NCBI RefSeq assembly: GCF_014201805.1
Contig: NZ_JACHFK010000010.1
Coordinates: forward strand, 122,612-186,611
Direction of reading: 5' to 3'
Source: Deinococcus metalli
GTDB lineage: Bacteria; Deinococcota; Deinococci; Deinococcales; Deinococcaceae
Length of the DNA: 64,000 nucleotides
Of this stretch, positions 25,833 to 35,043 are shown in pieces. Numbering within the stretch: the first letter of the stretch is position 1; every line of letters starts with the position of its first letter. The notes below the pieces were generated by a model. That model was given only the letters and a program-made list of their open reading frames with translations. It made no database searches and was not told the origin of the DNA. The translations under genes were made by a program, and so were the position numbers.

Positions 25833-26495
25833 CTACGTGGGCGCTTGCGGGGCCAGCGCCAGACGCAGCGTGTACGCCTGTTGGCCCGTCCGGCGTCGGT
25901 AGCGCGCGAACAGCTCGCACAACTCGGCCTGCAGGGCTTTGGCCTCCTCGAAATCGAGCCGCAGGTCTTCCAGCCAGTAGTCCACCATCGCCGGTGCGGC
26001 CGGGTCGAGGAAGTTCCAGGGCGCGTCCGGACCCACGGCGTTCCTGAGCACGAGCCGCGGCCCATCCATCACGGCATGGACGCCCACGACGCCCTGCTGC
26101 TGCCGCACGAGTTCCAGGCCCGCTCCTACCAGACCCTGGCGCAGCCGCGCCTCCGGCCCGGCGTGCTCTGCGGCCAGCAGCGCTTCGGGCGTCTCAGCGG
26201 GCGTGAGCGCGTAGGGCAGGGCGAAGCGTTCGGCCACCGCCCGGTAGTGCCGAACAGGTCGCCCGGCCCGTTTCTCCTCGCGGGTTACGGTGAGCAGGCC
26301 AGCGTCGAGCAGGAGACGCACGCCGCGCAGCAGTGAGTTGAGGGGCGTCCCCAGGAGCGCGGCCACCTGGCTCGCCGTCCGGTCGTGCCCTACGAATGGA
26401 GCCAGCAGGCGCCGCGTCCGCTCGTCGAAGAGCAACTCAGCCTGTCGCGCGTCGTGCACCTGAAAAAGCCCGCTACTTCCATCATAGTGAGGCAT
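25833..26495 (-). CDS. Winged-helix (ArsR-like) transcriptional regulator
   Basis: A 220-aa protein with an N-terminal winged helix (about 15-80: RRLLAPFVGHDRTASQVAALLGTPLNSLLRGVRLLLDAGLL) followed by a wing with EEKRAGRPVRHYRAV, then a helical C-terminal domain of unknown ligand. ATG 26495 is inside a 9-bp inverted repeat that also covers the promoter of the divergent hydrolase, so it should repress itself and its neighbour. The frame stays open upstream, but that part is antisense to the hydrolase gene. Confidence 0.75.
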   Translation of the reverse strand: MPHYDGSSGLFQVHDARQAELLFDERTRRLLAPFVGHDRTASQVAALLGTPLNSLLRGVRLLLDAGLLTVTREEKRAGRPVRHYRAVAERFALPYALTPAETPEALLAAEHAGPEARLRQGLVGAGLELVRQQQGVVGVHAVMDGPRLVLRNAVGPDAPWNFLDPAAPAMVDYWLEDLRLDFEEAKALQAELCELFARYRRRTGQQAYTLRLALAPQAPT

Positions 26496-26504
26496 TGGAA
26501 GTAG
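26473..26504. promoter_or_regulatory. Inverted-repeat operator between wHTH regulator and hydrolase
   Basis: Perfect 9-bp arms CTACTTCCA (26473-26481) and TGGAAGTAG (26496-26504) with a 14-bp spacer holding the regulator's start codon. The right arm runs into TAGGCT (26502-26507), a candidate -10 box for the hydrolase gene. Confidence 0.65.
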
Positions 26505-26535
26505 GCTAGCGCGAAGCTCAGGGCGGAGGTCAGCT

Positions 26536-27354
26536 ATGCGTATCCACGCCGTCCGTACCGGCTTCGTGCAGATCAAGCGTTCCCAACAACTCGGGGTGGG
26601 ACACGGGCTCGCCCGAAGGGTGCGCCCCTTTCTCGATCCCACCTGGACGGAGTGGCTGCCGACCCTCGCATGGGTCATCGAGCACCCCGAGGGCGTCATC
26701 GTCGTTGACACCGGCTCGGCCTCGGGCGACGCGCACCTGAGGTCCTGGCACCCCTACCACCGCTTCGACGTGCGCTTCCAGGTCGGGCCTCAGGACGAAC
26801 TCGGACCGCACCTGCGCGCCCTCGGTATCGAGGCGCGCGATGTGGCGAACGTCGTTCTCACGCACCTGCACATGGATCACGGCGCAGGCCTGCCGCACCT
26901 GGCGGGACGACCGACGCTCGTGCATGAAGGCGAACTGCGCGCGGCTCACGGCCTTGCCGGGAGGCTTCAGGGCTACCTGCCGGGCCAGTGGGGCCCAGCG
27001 TTTCGTCCGCACGCCTTGACGTGGACAGACGCGCGTTTCGGTCCGTTCGACCGCACCGCGCCGATCACGCAGGCTGGGGATGTACTGGCCATACCGACGC
27101 CCGGCCACACACCACACCACGTCTCGGTGGTCGTGCGCGGCGACGTGGATATCCTGCTGGCGGGCGACGCGTCATACACGCAGGATGCGCTGTTGACTGG
27201 GCAGGTGGACGGCGTCAGTCCGGATGAGGGGCAGGCCCGGGCCACGCTGGCCCGGATCCGGGTCCTTGCCCACGAGCGCCCACTCGTGTATCTGCCGACC
27301 CACGACCCCGACTCGGCGGCGCGCCTCCTGGGAAAGACTGTGGTTCCGCAATGA
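26536..27354 (+). CDS. MBL-fold metallohydrolase, N-acyl homoserine lactonase-like
   Basis: A 272-aa metallo-beta-lactamase-fold enzyme. Zinc ligands are visible: HLHMDH (His110, His112, Asp114, His115), a later His in TPGHTPHH and Asp in LLAGDAS. The overall pattern (VIEHPEGVIVVDTG near the start) fits the AiiA-type lactonase group that opens the lactone ring of quorum-sensing signals. Sequence alone does not separate it from other small-lactone hydrolases. GGAGG lies 8 nt before the ATG. It is divergent from a wHTH regulator and shares an operator with it, so a substrate- or signal-responsive switch is likely. Confidence 0.85.
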   Translation: MRIHAVRTGFVQIKRSQQLGVGHGLARRVRPFLDPTWTEWLPTLAWVIEHPEGVIVVDTGSASGDAHLRSWHPYHRFDVRFQVGPQDELGPHLRALGIEARDVANVVLTHLHMDHGAGLPHLAGRPTLVHEGELRAAHGLAGRLQGYLPGQWGPAFRPHALTWTDARFGPFDRTAPITQAGDVLAIPTPGHTPHHVSVVVRGDVDILLAGDASYTQDALLTGQVDGVSPDEGQARATLARIRVLAHERPLVYLPTHDPDSAARLLGKTVVPQ

Positions 27355-27675
27355 GTGGGTACCGGTGAGGGGCAGTGGGGTGAGCGCAGCGCTGCACGAG
27401 CGTCCGATGGGCGCCGAACGAACCCGAGTGCAAGACCTCATGCGGGCACGGTGAGGATGCCCACTTTCAAATCTCGGCGCCTTGACCTGCACGCCAGCGG
27501 CACGGAACCCTGTGGCTGTCCACTGGTGCCTGCAGGTATAAGGTGGAGCAGGGGAGACGGGGCTGAGACGCTTTCCTGCCCGGGGGCTGAAGAACCGGAC
27601 AGGAGGGGCCCGCAGCACGCGTCAGAGGTCGCATACGTCGTCGAGGCATGACGCCTCTTGCGAGGAGTGATCACG
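27355..27675. other. Gap without a supported gene
   Basis: Nothing recognised until the GAGGAG ribosome site of the following lipoprotein gene. Confidence 0.4.
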
Positions 27676-28686
27676 ATGAACGAAGGTCGCACGCCGGCAC
27701 TGCTGCTCCTGGGCCTCACTCTGAGCGCGTGTGGTGGAGGAACGTCCGGCCCCACAAGCGGCGCGCCGGAACTTCTGGCCATCAGTCCCGCCGACGGGGC
27801 GGTGGGCGTGCACAACGACACGAACATCGAGCTGAGTTTCAGCCAGTCCATGAACCGCGCCTCCGTCGAAGCGGCGTACGTGTCGTTCTCGGAGGGCCTG
27901 CGCCGTGAGCAGGTCACGTTCGTGTGGAACGCCAACAGCACGAAGGTCACGATCGACCCGAAGACCGACCTCAAGTACGCCGACGGCACCGCCGCCCCGA
28001 TCACCTACGCGTTCCTGGTGGGGGCGAGCGCCGCTGGCCAGTCCGGGAAGACCCTGAACGAGACCGAGGCCAGTTTCAAGACGGCCCGGCGCTTCACGGC
28101 CACGCTGGGCAGCCAGGCCGCCCTGGACGGGTACACCTCCGGTCACGAGGCGGCGTATTCGAACAACGTGGTCGGATTCAGCCCAGCCCGGACCGGAGGC
28201 ATGACGGACATGCTGCCGGACGTTGGAAGCGCCACGGTCTCAGTGCGGGCGTTCTACAGTTTCGATCTGTCTGGGGTGCCACTCAGCGTTGCTCCGGACG
28301 ACATCTCGGCCGCCACGCTGAGCCTGGAGCAGGTCAACGTGTATCCGGCGACCGCCTACGCCAATATGAGCACGGCGGCCGAACATCTGATTCTCGAACA
28401 CGTGAACTACGGCGCTCAGCTCACCACGTCGGATTTCGGCACCCCGGCGCTGGATCTGGTCACCTCCTCCTTCTCGACCGACGCCACCTACACCCGGCGA
28501 AGTGCGGATGTGCTGGCCCAGATTCGTAACGACCTCGCCAACCGGGCCGACCGGGGGAACCGGGCCCAGTTCCGTCTGCGGTTCCCGAAGGATCAGCCTG
28601 AGGGCAATTACGGCTTCGCCGAGTTCGCCACGGCCGAGGACGCGGCCCGTGCTCCTGGTCTGGAGATCCATTACCTGGCTCCATGA
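27676..28686 (+). CDS. Lipoprotein with Ig-like (Big_5) domain
   Basis: A 336-aa secreted lipoprotein. The signal peptide ends in a lipobox (LSAC, Cys at about residue 19). Residues 30-135 match a bacterial Ig-like fold (ISPADGAVGVHNDTNIELSFSQSMN). The rest is a beta-rich region with a DYSFDLSGVP-like layout, possibly carbohydrate- or surface-binding. GAGGAG eight bases upstream fixes ATG 27676. The neighbours do not reveal a role. Confidence 0.82.
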   Translation: MNEGRTPALLLLGLTLSACGGGTSGPTSGAPELLAISPADGAVGVHNDTNIELSFSQSMNRASVEAAYVSFSEGLRREQVTFVWNANSTKVTIDPKTDLKYADGTAAPITYAFLVGASAAGQSGKTLNETEASFKTARRFTATLGSQAALDGYTSGHEAAYSNNVVGFSPARTGGMTDMLPDVGSATVSVRAFYSFDLSGVPLSVAPDDISAATLSLEQVNVYPATAYANMSTAAEHLILEHVNYGAQLTTSDFGTPALDLVTSSFSTDATYTRRSADVLAQIRNDLANRADRGNRAQFRLRFPKDQPEGNYGFAEFATAEDAARAPGLEIHYLAP

Positions 28687-29113
28687 CCGTTGCGCGGGCA
28701 AATATGGGTGCTCGACCCGCGTTCATTCCGTTCTCTTAGGACCGGATCCTCTCCGTGACATCGTCACTCCGCCCTGAAGCTCCATCTCGGTGCCACAGCA
28801 CCTCGAGCACCGGCCGGACGTCGCCGACAGGTCGCCGGGCTTCAGACCGTCGCGCTGTTCTCAACAGCCCACAGCCGGGTCAAGCGCTCAGGGGTGCTTG
28901 ACCTCCGTCAAGGCGGTGACACATGGACGACGTGAGGTTCGCGCCCCACCTGGTATGACTCCCCTTGGTGTGGTGCAGGCGCGCGCTGACAAGGTGAGGA
29001 AGTGCTTACGCTGACCGGATGATGTTCATCTGTTCGCCATTCATGCTTTGAATGTCAGGAATTCACGCGCAGGGCACAGGCCGGCTTCACACAGCGGCCG
29101 TGTGACTGGGAGC
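28687..29113. other. Intergenic region with a small palindrome and a leaderless mini-ORF
   Basis: No full gene. It contains an inverted repeat CTTGAC-CTCC-GTCAAG (28897-28912), then a promoter-like TACGCT (29007-29012) followed after 6 nt by ATG 29019, which opens a ten-codon frame ending at 29051 (MMFICSPFML). Confidence 0.4.
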
Positions 29114-29326
29114 ATGATCAAGGCTACCGCGCTCCGCATCGTCCTCGGTCTGGCGCTGGGAACGGAGCTGAGCGATCACGTAATCGCACAGCTCATCGAT
29201 GAGCCCGCACCTCACGTCGGCGCAGGCGATGGTCTGCCGGTCACCCGAGATGCCGCCGCGTTCCTGACACGGTACGGGCACCTGGACGTCCTGCGTGCTG
29301 AGCCGGGCCTGTACCGCGTGCGCTGA
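29114..29326 (+). CDS. Small hypothetical protein
   Basis: A 70-aa frame (begins MIKATALRIVLGLALGTELSDHVIAQLIDE) with strong third-position GC and a helical first half. A weak GGGAG lies before ATG 29114; the frame extends upstream to a TTG at 29048. No family recognised. Confidence 0.45.
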   Translation: MIKATALRIVLGLALGTELSDHVIAQLIDEPAPHVGAGDGLPVTRDAAAFLTRYGHLDVLRAEPGLYRVR

Positions 29327-29545
29327 CTGGCAGCTGCTGCAGTTCAGCCATTCAAGTGCCTCGCCGCTCGACCGCAAGCCACCAAACCTCAACGCTCGCT
29401 GTCAGGCCGTTCTGGACACCCTACACCGTCCCGTATATCGCGGTCAGGACGGTAACCCTCGGTCATCTCGCTGCTGTCCTGAACGGCGGACAGTGGTCCG
29501 TACCTATTATGAGTTTAACGTTAGAGCCCTGTGACAGGCGCTGCT

Positions 29546-29551
29546 TACCTT
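29546..29551 (+). promoter_or_regulatory. -10 box of leaderless promoter for GGDEF-EAL gene
   Basis: TACCTT followed by GACCGT and ATG 29558, the same arrangement as before the phosphotransferase at 33835. Confidence 0.55.
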
Positions 29552-29557
29552 GACCGT

Positions 29558-31396
29558 ATGACTCTCCGCCAGAGCAGGCCGACGACCATCCCGGCGGGCG
29601 AAGCGTTGCGGCTGGACGCCCTGGACAGGCTCGACATCCTCGATTCTGTGCCCGAACCTCAATTCGACCGGATCGTTGAACTGGCCGCGCAGTACTTCGA
29701 TACGCCTGGCGCCCTGATCACTTTTCTGGACCACAAGCGTCAATGGGTGAAAGCCGCCTACGGTATGGCACACCCCGAGGTGCCACGAAACGAGTCCTAC
29801 TGCACCCACACCATTGCCCAGGACAACGTCCTGGTGATCCAGGATGCTGCCTGTGATCCGCGCACCCGAGACCACGTAGGCGCACTCGGCACCGAACAGG
29901 CCCGGTTCTACGCAGGAGCGCCGCTCGTCACTCCCGACGGCTTCAAGGTCGGCGCGCTCTGTGTCCTCGACACCCGACCACGGGACTTCGGCCACAAGGA
30001 CGAACGGGCCCTCACGTTGCTCGCGACGCTCGTCATGGACGAACTCGCGCTGCGCCAGGCCACAGATCGTCTCGGCCGCCTGGCCCTGCACGACAGTCTG
30101 ACAGGCCTGCCCAACCGACTCCAGTTCCGGCAACTGCTCGGCCAGGCGTTGACCCATGCCCAGCACGCCGGCGAGCGCCTGGTGCTTGGACTGCTGGACC
30201 TCGACCGGTTCAAGCTGGTGAACGACACGCTCGGTCACGCCGCGGGAGATCACCTCCTGCAACTGGCCGCCGAGCGTCTCAGGCACGTGACGTCCACGGG
30301 CGACATTGTGGCCCGCATGGGCGGTGACGAGTTCACGGTGCTGCTCGCCGATGTCACGGCAGCAGGTGACGCGGAACGCGTCGCTGAGCGCATCTGCCGG
30401 GCATTTCAGGAGCCGTTCGTTCTGGAAGGGCATGAGGTGTACGTGCCGTGCAGCCTGGGGCTGAGCGGTGGTGAACCGGCGACGCATGACGTCGCCACGC
30501 TGCTCAGGCACGCGGATCAGGCCATGTACCGGGCCAAGCGCACCGGCGGCGGATACGCGGTGTTCAACGCGCAGCTCGATGACCTGCCCGTTCAGGATGT
30601 GGAACTGCTCGCAGCGCTTCATCACGCCATCCCCCGCGGGGAACTTGAACTCCACTTTCAGCCCGTCGTCGACGCGGGCACGACGTCGGTCGTGGGCCAT
30701 GAAGCGCTGCTGCGCTGGAGGCGGCCGTCCGGGCTGGTCCCGCCCACGGACTTCATCGCCCTGGCGGAAACGGCCGGGCTGATCGTCCCAATTGGCCGGT
30801 GGGTGTTGGGCAAGGCCGCCGACGCGGTGCGGCGCGGCGTCCTCAAACGCGTATCGATCAATGTCAGTGGCCTTGAGCTTCAGCAGCCGGACTACGTCCC
30901 GGCGCTCGCCCGCGTGCTGGCCGACACGGGCATCCATCCCCACAGCCTCGTCCTGGAGTTGACGGAAAGCACTCTGCTGGATCCACACCGGTTGACCACC
31001 GTCCTGGAAGACATTGCGCAGCTGGGCGTCGCTGTGGCGCTCGACGATTTTGGCACCGGCTACAGCAGCCTGACGGCCCTGGCGAGCCTGCCGATTCAGC
31101 TGCTCAAGATCGACCGGAGTTTTATCGCCCCGCTTGAAGCGCGTGGCCCGGCGGGAGCGCGCGCCTTCAAGGCGCTGCGGGGCATGGTGATGGTGGCCGA
31201 CGCCTACGGACTGCCGACGGTGGCCGAGGGCGTGGAAACCAGCGTGCAGGCCGAACTGTTGCGTGAGGTGGGATGCACCTACCTGCAGGGATATCTGTTC
31301 GGCCGCCCAGCGCCCCTGGAGTGGCCGGGTTCGGGTGATGACCGGGAGATCGGCCGACCACAGAGCGGACCTGTGGCCGCGGTGGCCTGCACCTGA
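29558..31396 (+). CDS. GAF-GGDEF-EAL cyclic di-GMP turnover protein
   Basis: A 612-aa soluble protein. Order: GAF domain (about 25-165), GGDEF domain (about 175-335, intact GGDEF, no RxxD I-site upstream), EAL domain (about 345-590). The EAL signature is complete (EALLRW, ELTEST, DDFGTGYSS, KIDRSF, AEGVET), so phosphodiesterase activity is expected along with possible cyclase activity. The GAF domain would set the balance in response to a cytosolic ligand. I chose ATG 29558 for its leaderless promoter; GTG 29531 is the alternative. It stands alone. Confidence 0.93.
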   Translation: MTLRQSRPTTIPAGEALRLDALDRLDILDSVPEPQFDRIVELAAQYFDTPGALITFLDHKRQWVKAAYGMAHPEVPRNESYCTHTIAQDNVLVIQDAACDPRTRDHVGALGTEQARFYAGAPLVTPDGFKVGALCVLDTRPRDFGHKDERALTLLATLVMDELALRQATDRLGRLALHDSLTGLPNRLQFRQLLGQALTHAQHAGERLVLGLLDLDRFKLVNDTLGHAAGDHLLQLAAERLRHVTSTGDIVARMGGDEFTVLLADVTAAGDAERVAERICRAFQEPFVLEGHEVYVPCSLGLSGGEPATHDVATLLRHADQAMYRAKRTGGGYAVFNAQLDDLPVQDVELLAALHHAIPRGELELHFQPVVDAGTTSVVGHEALLRWRRPSGLVPPTDFIALAETAGLIVPIGRWVLGKAADAVRRGVLKRVSINVSGLELQQPDYVPALARVLADTGIHPHSLVLELTESTLLDPHRLTTVLEDIAQLGVAVALDDFGTGYSSLTALASLPIQLLKIDRSFIAPLEARGPAGARAFKALRGMVMVADAYGLPTVAEGVETSVQAELLREVGCTYLQGYLFGRPAPLEWPGSGDDREIGRPQSGPVAAVACT

Positions 31397-31458
31397 AGCC
31401 ACACCGCCCTGCCTTGGCTGATGCCGGGAGCGGGGCGGTCGATCGGCTGTGTGCAGGC

Positions 31459-31662
31459 TCAGTGCAGGCGCGTGACCTTCACGCAGCGCCGTCCCTGATC
31501 GTCAAAGTACGTCTTGCCGAGCCGGTAGGTGCCGGGATATCCGATGATCTCGGTCACGCTGTGTTCAGCCGGCTTCTGATCACCTTTCCGGATGTGGACG
31601 GCGGAGATGGTGGCATCGACCAGGGTGATGCCGATCTGATCCAGCTTGCGGGGGTGGGTCAT
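31459..31662 (-). CDS. Small hypothetical protein
   Basis: A 67-aa frame (MTHPRKLDQIGITLVDATISAVH...) with a compact beta-rich pattern and a closing CVKVTRLH. It has coding-like third positions. The ribosome site is unclear, as GAGGG abuts the start. It may be a small DNA- or RNA-binding beta barrel, but no family can be named. Confidence 0.5.
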   Translation of the reverse strand: MTHPRKLDQIGITLVDATISAVHIRKGDQKPAEHSVTEIIGYPGTYRLGKTYFDDQGRRCVKVTRLH

Positions 31663-31859
31663 CCCTCAAGCGTACCGCGCCCTCGAAACCACCACCGGCT
31701 GTTCCTCGACACTTGGCCGCTCCGGTGCAGCGCGGGGGGGCCGGAGGTCCCAGCAGACGTCCGACAGGAGATGCACACCCAGGCCACATCAGGCGGGAGT
31801 ACGCTGAGCAGACTCACTACAACGGATGTGGTGCCCTGTTTTTTCCCTCTGGAGGGTGT

Positions 31860-32162
31860 ATGCCCAGTCCCACGCGTCGTCCGGTTTCGGTCACCTTACG
31901 TTGGGTGCCCGGCACCATGCACACGGTTCAGTTCACCCTGTGGGGTCGGACATTCGTCGTGTCCCTGGCGAAGATCAGCTTCCTCAAACCCCACTCGCCC
32001 GCCGCGCTCTACCTCAAGGGCTCCGTTGTGGTCAGCATGAACGACGTCACGCTGTCGGTGGCTGAGCGGGTCATCTTCGATGATCTCGAGCGGACGGTCG
32101 GGCGAGACAATGTCGAGCCGGCCCCTGTCACAGGCACCGCCCCCCACACCGCTCTGGCTTGA
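31860..32162 (+). CDS. Small hypothetical protein
   Basis: A 100-aa frame starting at ATG 31860 with GGAGG five bases upstream. The middle (MHTVQFTLWGRTFVVSLAKISFLKP) is beta-like, the C terminus is low in complexity. No family recognised. Confidence 0.55.
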   Translation: MPSPTRRPVSVTLRWVPGTMHTVQFTLWGRTFVVSLAKISFLKPHSPAALYLKGSVVVSMNDVTLSVAERVIFDDLERTVGRDNVEPAPVTGTAPHTALA

Positions 32163-32802
32163 ATTGAGGGCGCTCCGTCCTTTCCGTCAATCCACCACCG
32201 CCCGCTCGTTCTCGCCGCCCAGGCGGTTATGTACGGCATCTGAAGGCTAGTTGGGCGGAGGCGGGCGCAGGTGACGTTCCGGCGGTTCAACCGCACGCTG
32301 TCCAGGCCGGTCCGCTCCACCTGAGCGTACGAAGCCGACGAACCACCGCCCCGCCCGGGCGCGGCCACGCAACCGACGGTCGCCCAGCAGCCGGACATTT
32401 CCTATCCCACCCTCCCGGTGGTGGGGCACGCTGGTTGCCCTCCTGCTGGGCGCGCCCTGCGTGGACCTGCCGCCCGAGCTGTATCTGGCCCCGGTGCTGC
32501 TGGACGCCGCCACTTCTCGCCACGCGACCCGCACGCCAACGCGGCGGCTGTGGGGTCGCTCGTCAGGGTTGCAACTGTAGCCGTGATCGCCCGTCCGCCC
32601 AGGTTCCCGTGAGCGGCGCTGCGGCAGGTCAACCCGCCTGTCCGGCCCCGCCAGGTGCTGACAGGGAAGGACGTGCAGGTGGAGTCCGGAGAAGGCCTGG
32701 GCCAGTTCCGCAGGGGCGCGGACCCGCACCACTGACCTGACACCGTGCGGCGCCAGGGGGTCGTGCCAGCCGCCGCGCCCCACTGACCTCGGTGTACGGT
32801 GG
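32163..32802. other. Gene-poor stretch with decayed coding traces
   Basis: About 640 bases without an intact gene. A plus-strand stretch near 32420-32580 (LVALLLGAPCVDLPPELYLAPVLLDAA) looks like part of a protein, but it lacks a start and the frame breaks, so it is probably a remnant. Confidence 0.4.
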
Positions 32803-33657
32803 ATGGGTGTGGTGGGTCAGCTGATCTACCCGTCAACAGGAGAAGAGGCGTTGGATGACCTTGAAATTGCCCTCAGCGGTGGTTCTCACTCGAAGGTTGT
32901 GCGGATAGGCCAGACCGTCCGGCGCCTGAGCCGGGACCGGGCTATCTCCGTGTCCGTGTTCGATCTGCTGACGCATATAGGGCAGGCCGGGTTCAGCGGC
33001 GCTCCTCGTGCCCTGGGATTTGACGATCAGGGGCGGGAGATCCTGTCGTTTGTCGAGGGTGAGGTCGCCGCACCGCTCCGGCCCGGTCAGCTCGGAGGGG
33101 GTGACCTCCCACACCATGTCTGGCACGACGACGTGCTCGTCCACCTCGGCAAGCTCATCCGGTCATACCACGATGCCGCAGCGAACTTCCCGTGGGAGGG
33201 AAGGACATGGTTGCTTGAGACCCGCCAGCCAGTCGAGACGATCTGCCACAACGAGGTGTTCCCGTGGAACACGGTCTTTCGGGACGGCGTCCCAGTCGCG
33301 TTCATCGACTGGGATACGGCCGCACCGGGTCCGCGTGCATGCGACCTTGGGCTCATTGCCTGCGTGTGGGTGCCGTTCTGGCCGGATGCGGTGTGTCAGC
33401 TTGCCGGGCTGCCGACCGGCGTGGCCGAGAAGGCCCGTCGGTTCCGGTTGCTGCTCGATGCGTATGGGCTCGAGTCGGGCGTGGATGTGATTCAGGCGGG
33501 CATCGAGCGAATGCAGGGCTTGTTGGATCACGTCCGCCGACTCGTCACTGAGGGCTCCGAGTGGGAAGTGGAGATGGACCGGCGAGGGGCGGTGGACGAA
33601 CTGGCTGGAAACATCAGATGGACTGAAGAACACGCGGCCGCACTTGCCGGTGGGTGA
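32803..33657 (+). CDS. Aminoglycoside phosphotransferase-fold protein, catalytic Asp changed to Glu
   Basis: A 284-aa kinase-fold protein of the APH/choline kinase superfamily. The Brenner-like motif reads CHNEVFPWNTVF where relatives have HxD, so the catalytic Asp is Glu. The metal-binding FIDWDTAAPG is intact. Activity is therefore uncertain. The start is ambiguous: ATG 32803, GTG 32809 (leaderless, behind TACGGT 32795-32800), or TTG 32851 with an AGGAGAAG site. A second, canonical member follows at 33835. The substrate is unknown. Confidence 0.8.
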   Translation: MGVVGQLIYPSTGEEALDDLEIALSGGSHSKVVRIGQTVRRLSRDRAISVSVFDLLTHIGQAGFSGAPRALGFDDQGREILSFVEGEVAAPLRPGQLGGGDLPHHVWHDDVLVHLGKLIRSYHDAAANFPWEGRTWLLETRQPVETICHNEVFPWNTVFRDGVPVAFIDWDTAAPGPRACDLGLIACVWVPFWPDAVCQLAGLPTGVAEKARRFRLLLDAYGLESGVDVIQAGIERMQGLLDHVRRLVTEGSEWEVEMDRRGAVDELAGNIRWTEEHAAALAGG

Positions 33658-33822
33658 GCTGGTCAGTCAGCGAGCGCGCCGCGCACCTCATTGCGTACAT
33701 GTTCGGCTGGCTTAGCACAGTGACGTCGCATGTCGTGGGACGCTGGACCGGTTGCACCCGAACTCCATCACAGCGTAGTGGGGTCCCTGACCACCGGCCG
33801 ACTGGCTCAGCCCTCCGAGCGG

Positions 33823-33828
33823 TACGCT
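33823..33828 (+). promoter_or_regulatory. -10 box of leaderless promoter for phosphotransferase
   Basis: TACGCT, then GACCGT, then GTG 33835. Confidence 0.55.
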
Positions 33829-33834
33829 GACCGT

Positions 33835-34737
33835 GTGATCCCGCTGCCGAGCGATGTCGACTTCGCGAGCGCCGTCACCGTCATCCGCGCGGCGCTCCCC
33901 CAGTTCGGCCACCTTGACATCACCCTTCTGGGTGAAGGCAGCGACCACCTTGCCCTGGACGTGGGCGGCCAGTACGTCGTCCGCGTGGCACGGCGGGGTG
34001 AGGCGGCTGCCGCCGTCCACACGGAAGCCAGACTGCTGGCGTGGCTCGCGCCGCAGCTCTCCCTCGCTGTTCCCGCTTCCACCGTGCTCGGTGACGCGCG
34101 ACTGAACGCCCGTGTGACGGTTGCCGGGTACCCGCTGCTTCCCGGCGTTCCGGCACTGCTCGCTCCACTCCAGAACGACCAGGTCCTCGCAGGAGCGTCC
34201 ACACTGGGGACGTTCCTGAAGCAGGTGCACGGCGCGGGGGTCGACGATGCCCGCGCGCTGGGGCTTCCGGACGACGACGACCCTCTGCTGGAGGAGTGGG
34301 CCCGGTCAGCGGTCGATGACCTGTCCGTGTCCATCACCGGCGGCGGACTTGCTGAAGCGGCCAGGAGCCACTGGGAACACTACCTGCGCACTCCCCCTGC
34401 TCCTGCGCACGGCGTTCGCTGCGTCATCCACGGTGACTTTGCCGCTGAGCATGTCCTGACCGACGATCGGGGTCGACCGACGGGGGTGATCGACTGGAGT
34501 GACGCCGCGGTGGGGGACCCAGCCCGTGACCTGGCTGGCCTGCTGCACTGGGGTGGGGAGGCCCTGCTGCAGGCTGCCCTCCCCAGGTACGGACCCGTGG
34601 ATGACGCGTGCCTTCGGCGGGCGCACTGGTTCGCGGCGTGCCGGGCGGTGGGTGACGTTGCTTACGGCCTCGCACACGAGCGCCGCGAGTACGTTCAGGC
34701 GGGCCAGCAGGCGTTGACCTGGGTGTCCCGGACGTGA
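33835..34737 (+). CDS. Aminoglycoside phosphotransferase family protein
   Basis: A 300-aa APH-fold kinase. The catalytic loop HGDFAAEHVL and metal-binding GVIDWSDAAVGDPARDLA are complete, and the N-lobe has LLGEGSDHLALDVGGQYVVRVAR with the ATP lysine position replaced by Arg, as in some relatives. Likely reaction: ATP-dependent phosphorylation of a hydroxylated small molecule or antibiotic. The GTG start 7 nt after TACGCT fits a leaderless mRNA; the frame stays open upstream without support. Confidence 0.82.
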   Translation: MIPLPSDVDFASAVTVIRAALPQFGHLDITLLGEGSDHLALDVGGQYVVRVARRGEAAAAVHTEARLLAWLAPQLSLAVPASTVLGDARLNARVTVAGYPLLPGVPALLAPLQNDQVLAGASTLGTFLKQVHGAGVDDARALGLPDDDDPLLEEWARSAVDDLSVSITGGGLAEAARSHWEHYLRTPPAPAHGVRCVIHGDFAAEHVLTDDRGRPTGVIDWSDAAVGDPARDLAGLLHWGGEALLQAALPRYGPVDDACLRRAHWFAACRAVGDVAYGLAHERREYVQAGQQALTWVSRT

Positions 34738-35043
34738 GCCGGCTTCGGAGCGCCGTCCCGACGCTTGATACCGTCCCTGACCCTGAGTATTGGGAGCGTA
34801 TCCGCTGAGGAGGCCAGTCCAGCGAACCCGGGAGAAGCCTCCAGGACACGGGGACCACAGCGGCGTCTCTGGGTTCAAGCCGCCCACCGGGGCGCGGGGT
34901 GCGACCTCCCAGTCGGACTGAGCCCGGTCCAGGTGGGACGGTCGGGTCGTCGGCTGGTCTCCTCAGCGCGGCGTGCGTATGGAACGGCGAGCCAGGGGGC
35001 AATGGTCATCGCTGCTGAATGCCTGGCCTGTTGAAACTACACA
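34738..35043. other. Gap without a supported gene
   Basis: Intergenic region leading to the TetR operon promoter; a TTGAAA -35-like box lies at 35031-35036. Confidence 0.4.

Noticed and set aside
29507..31402. Open frame of 631 codons on the minus strand opposite the GGDEF-EAL gene
   Set aside because: Shadow frame; the plus-strand product has complete GGDEF and EAL motifs.
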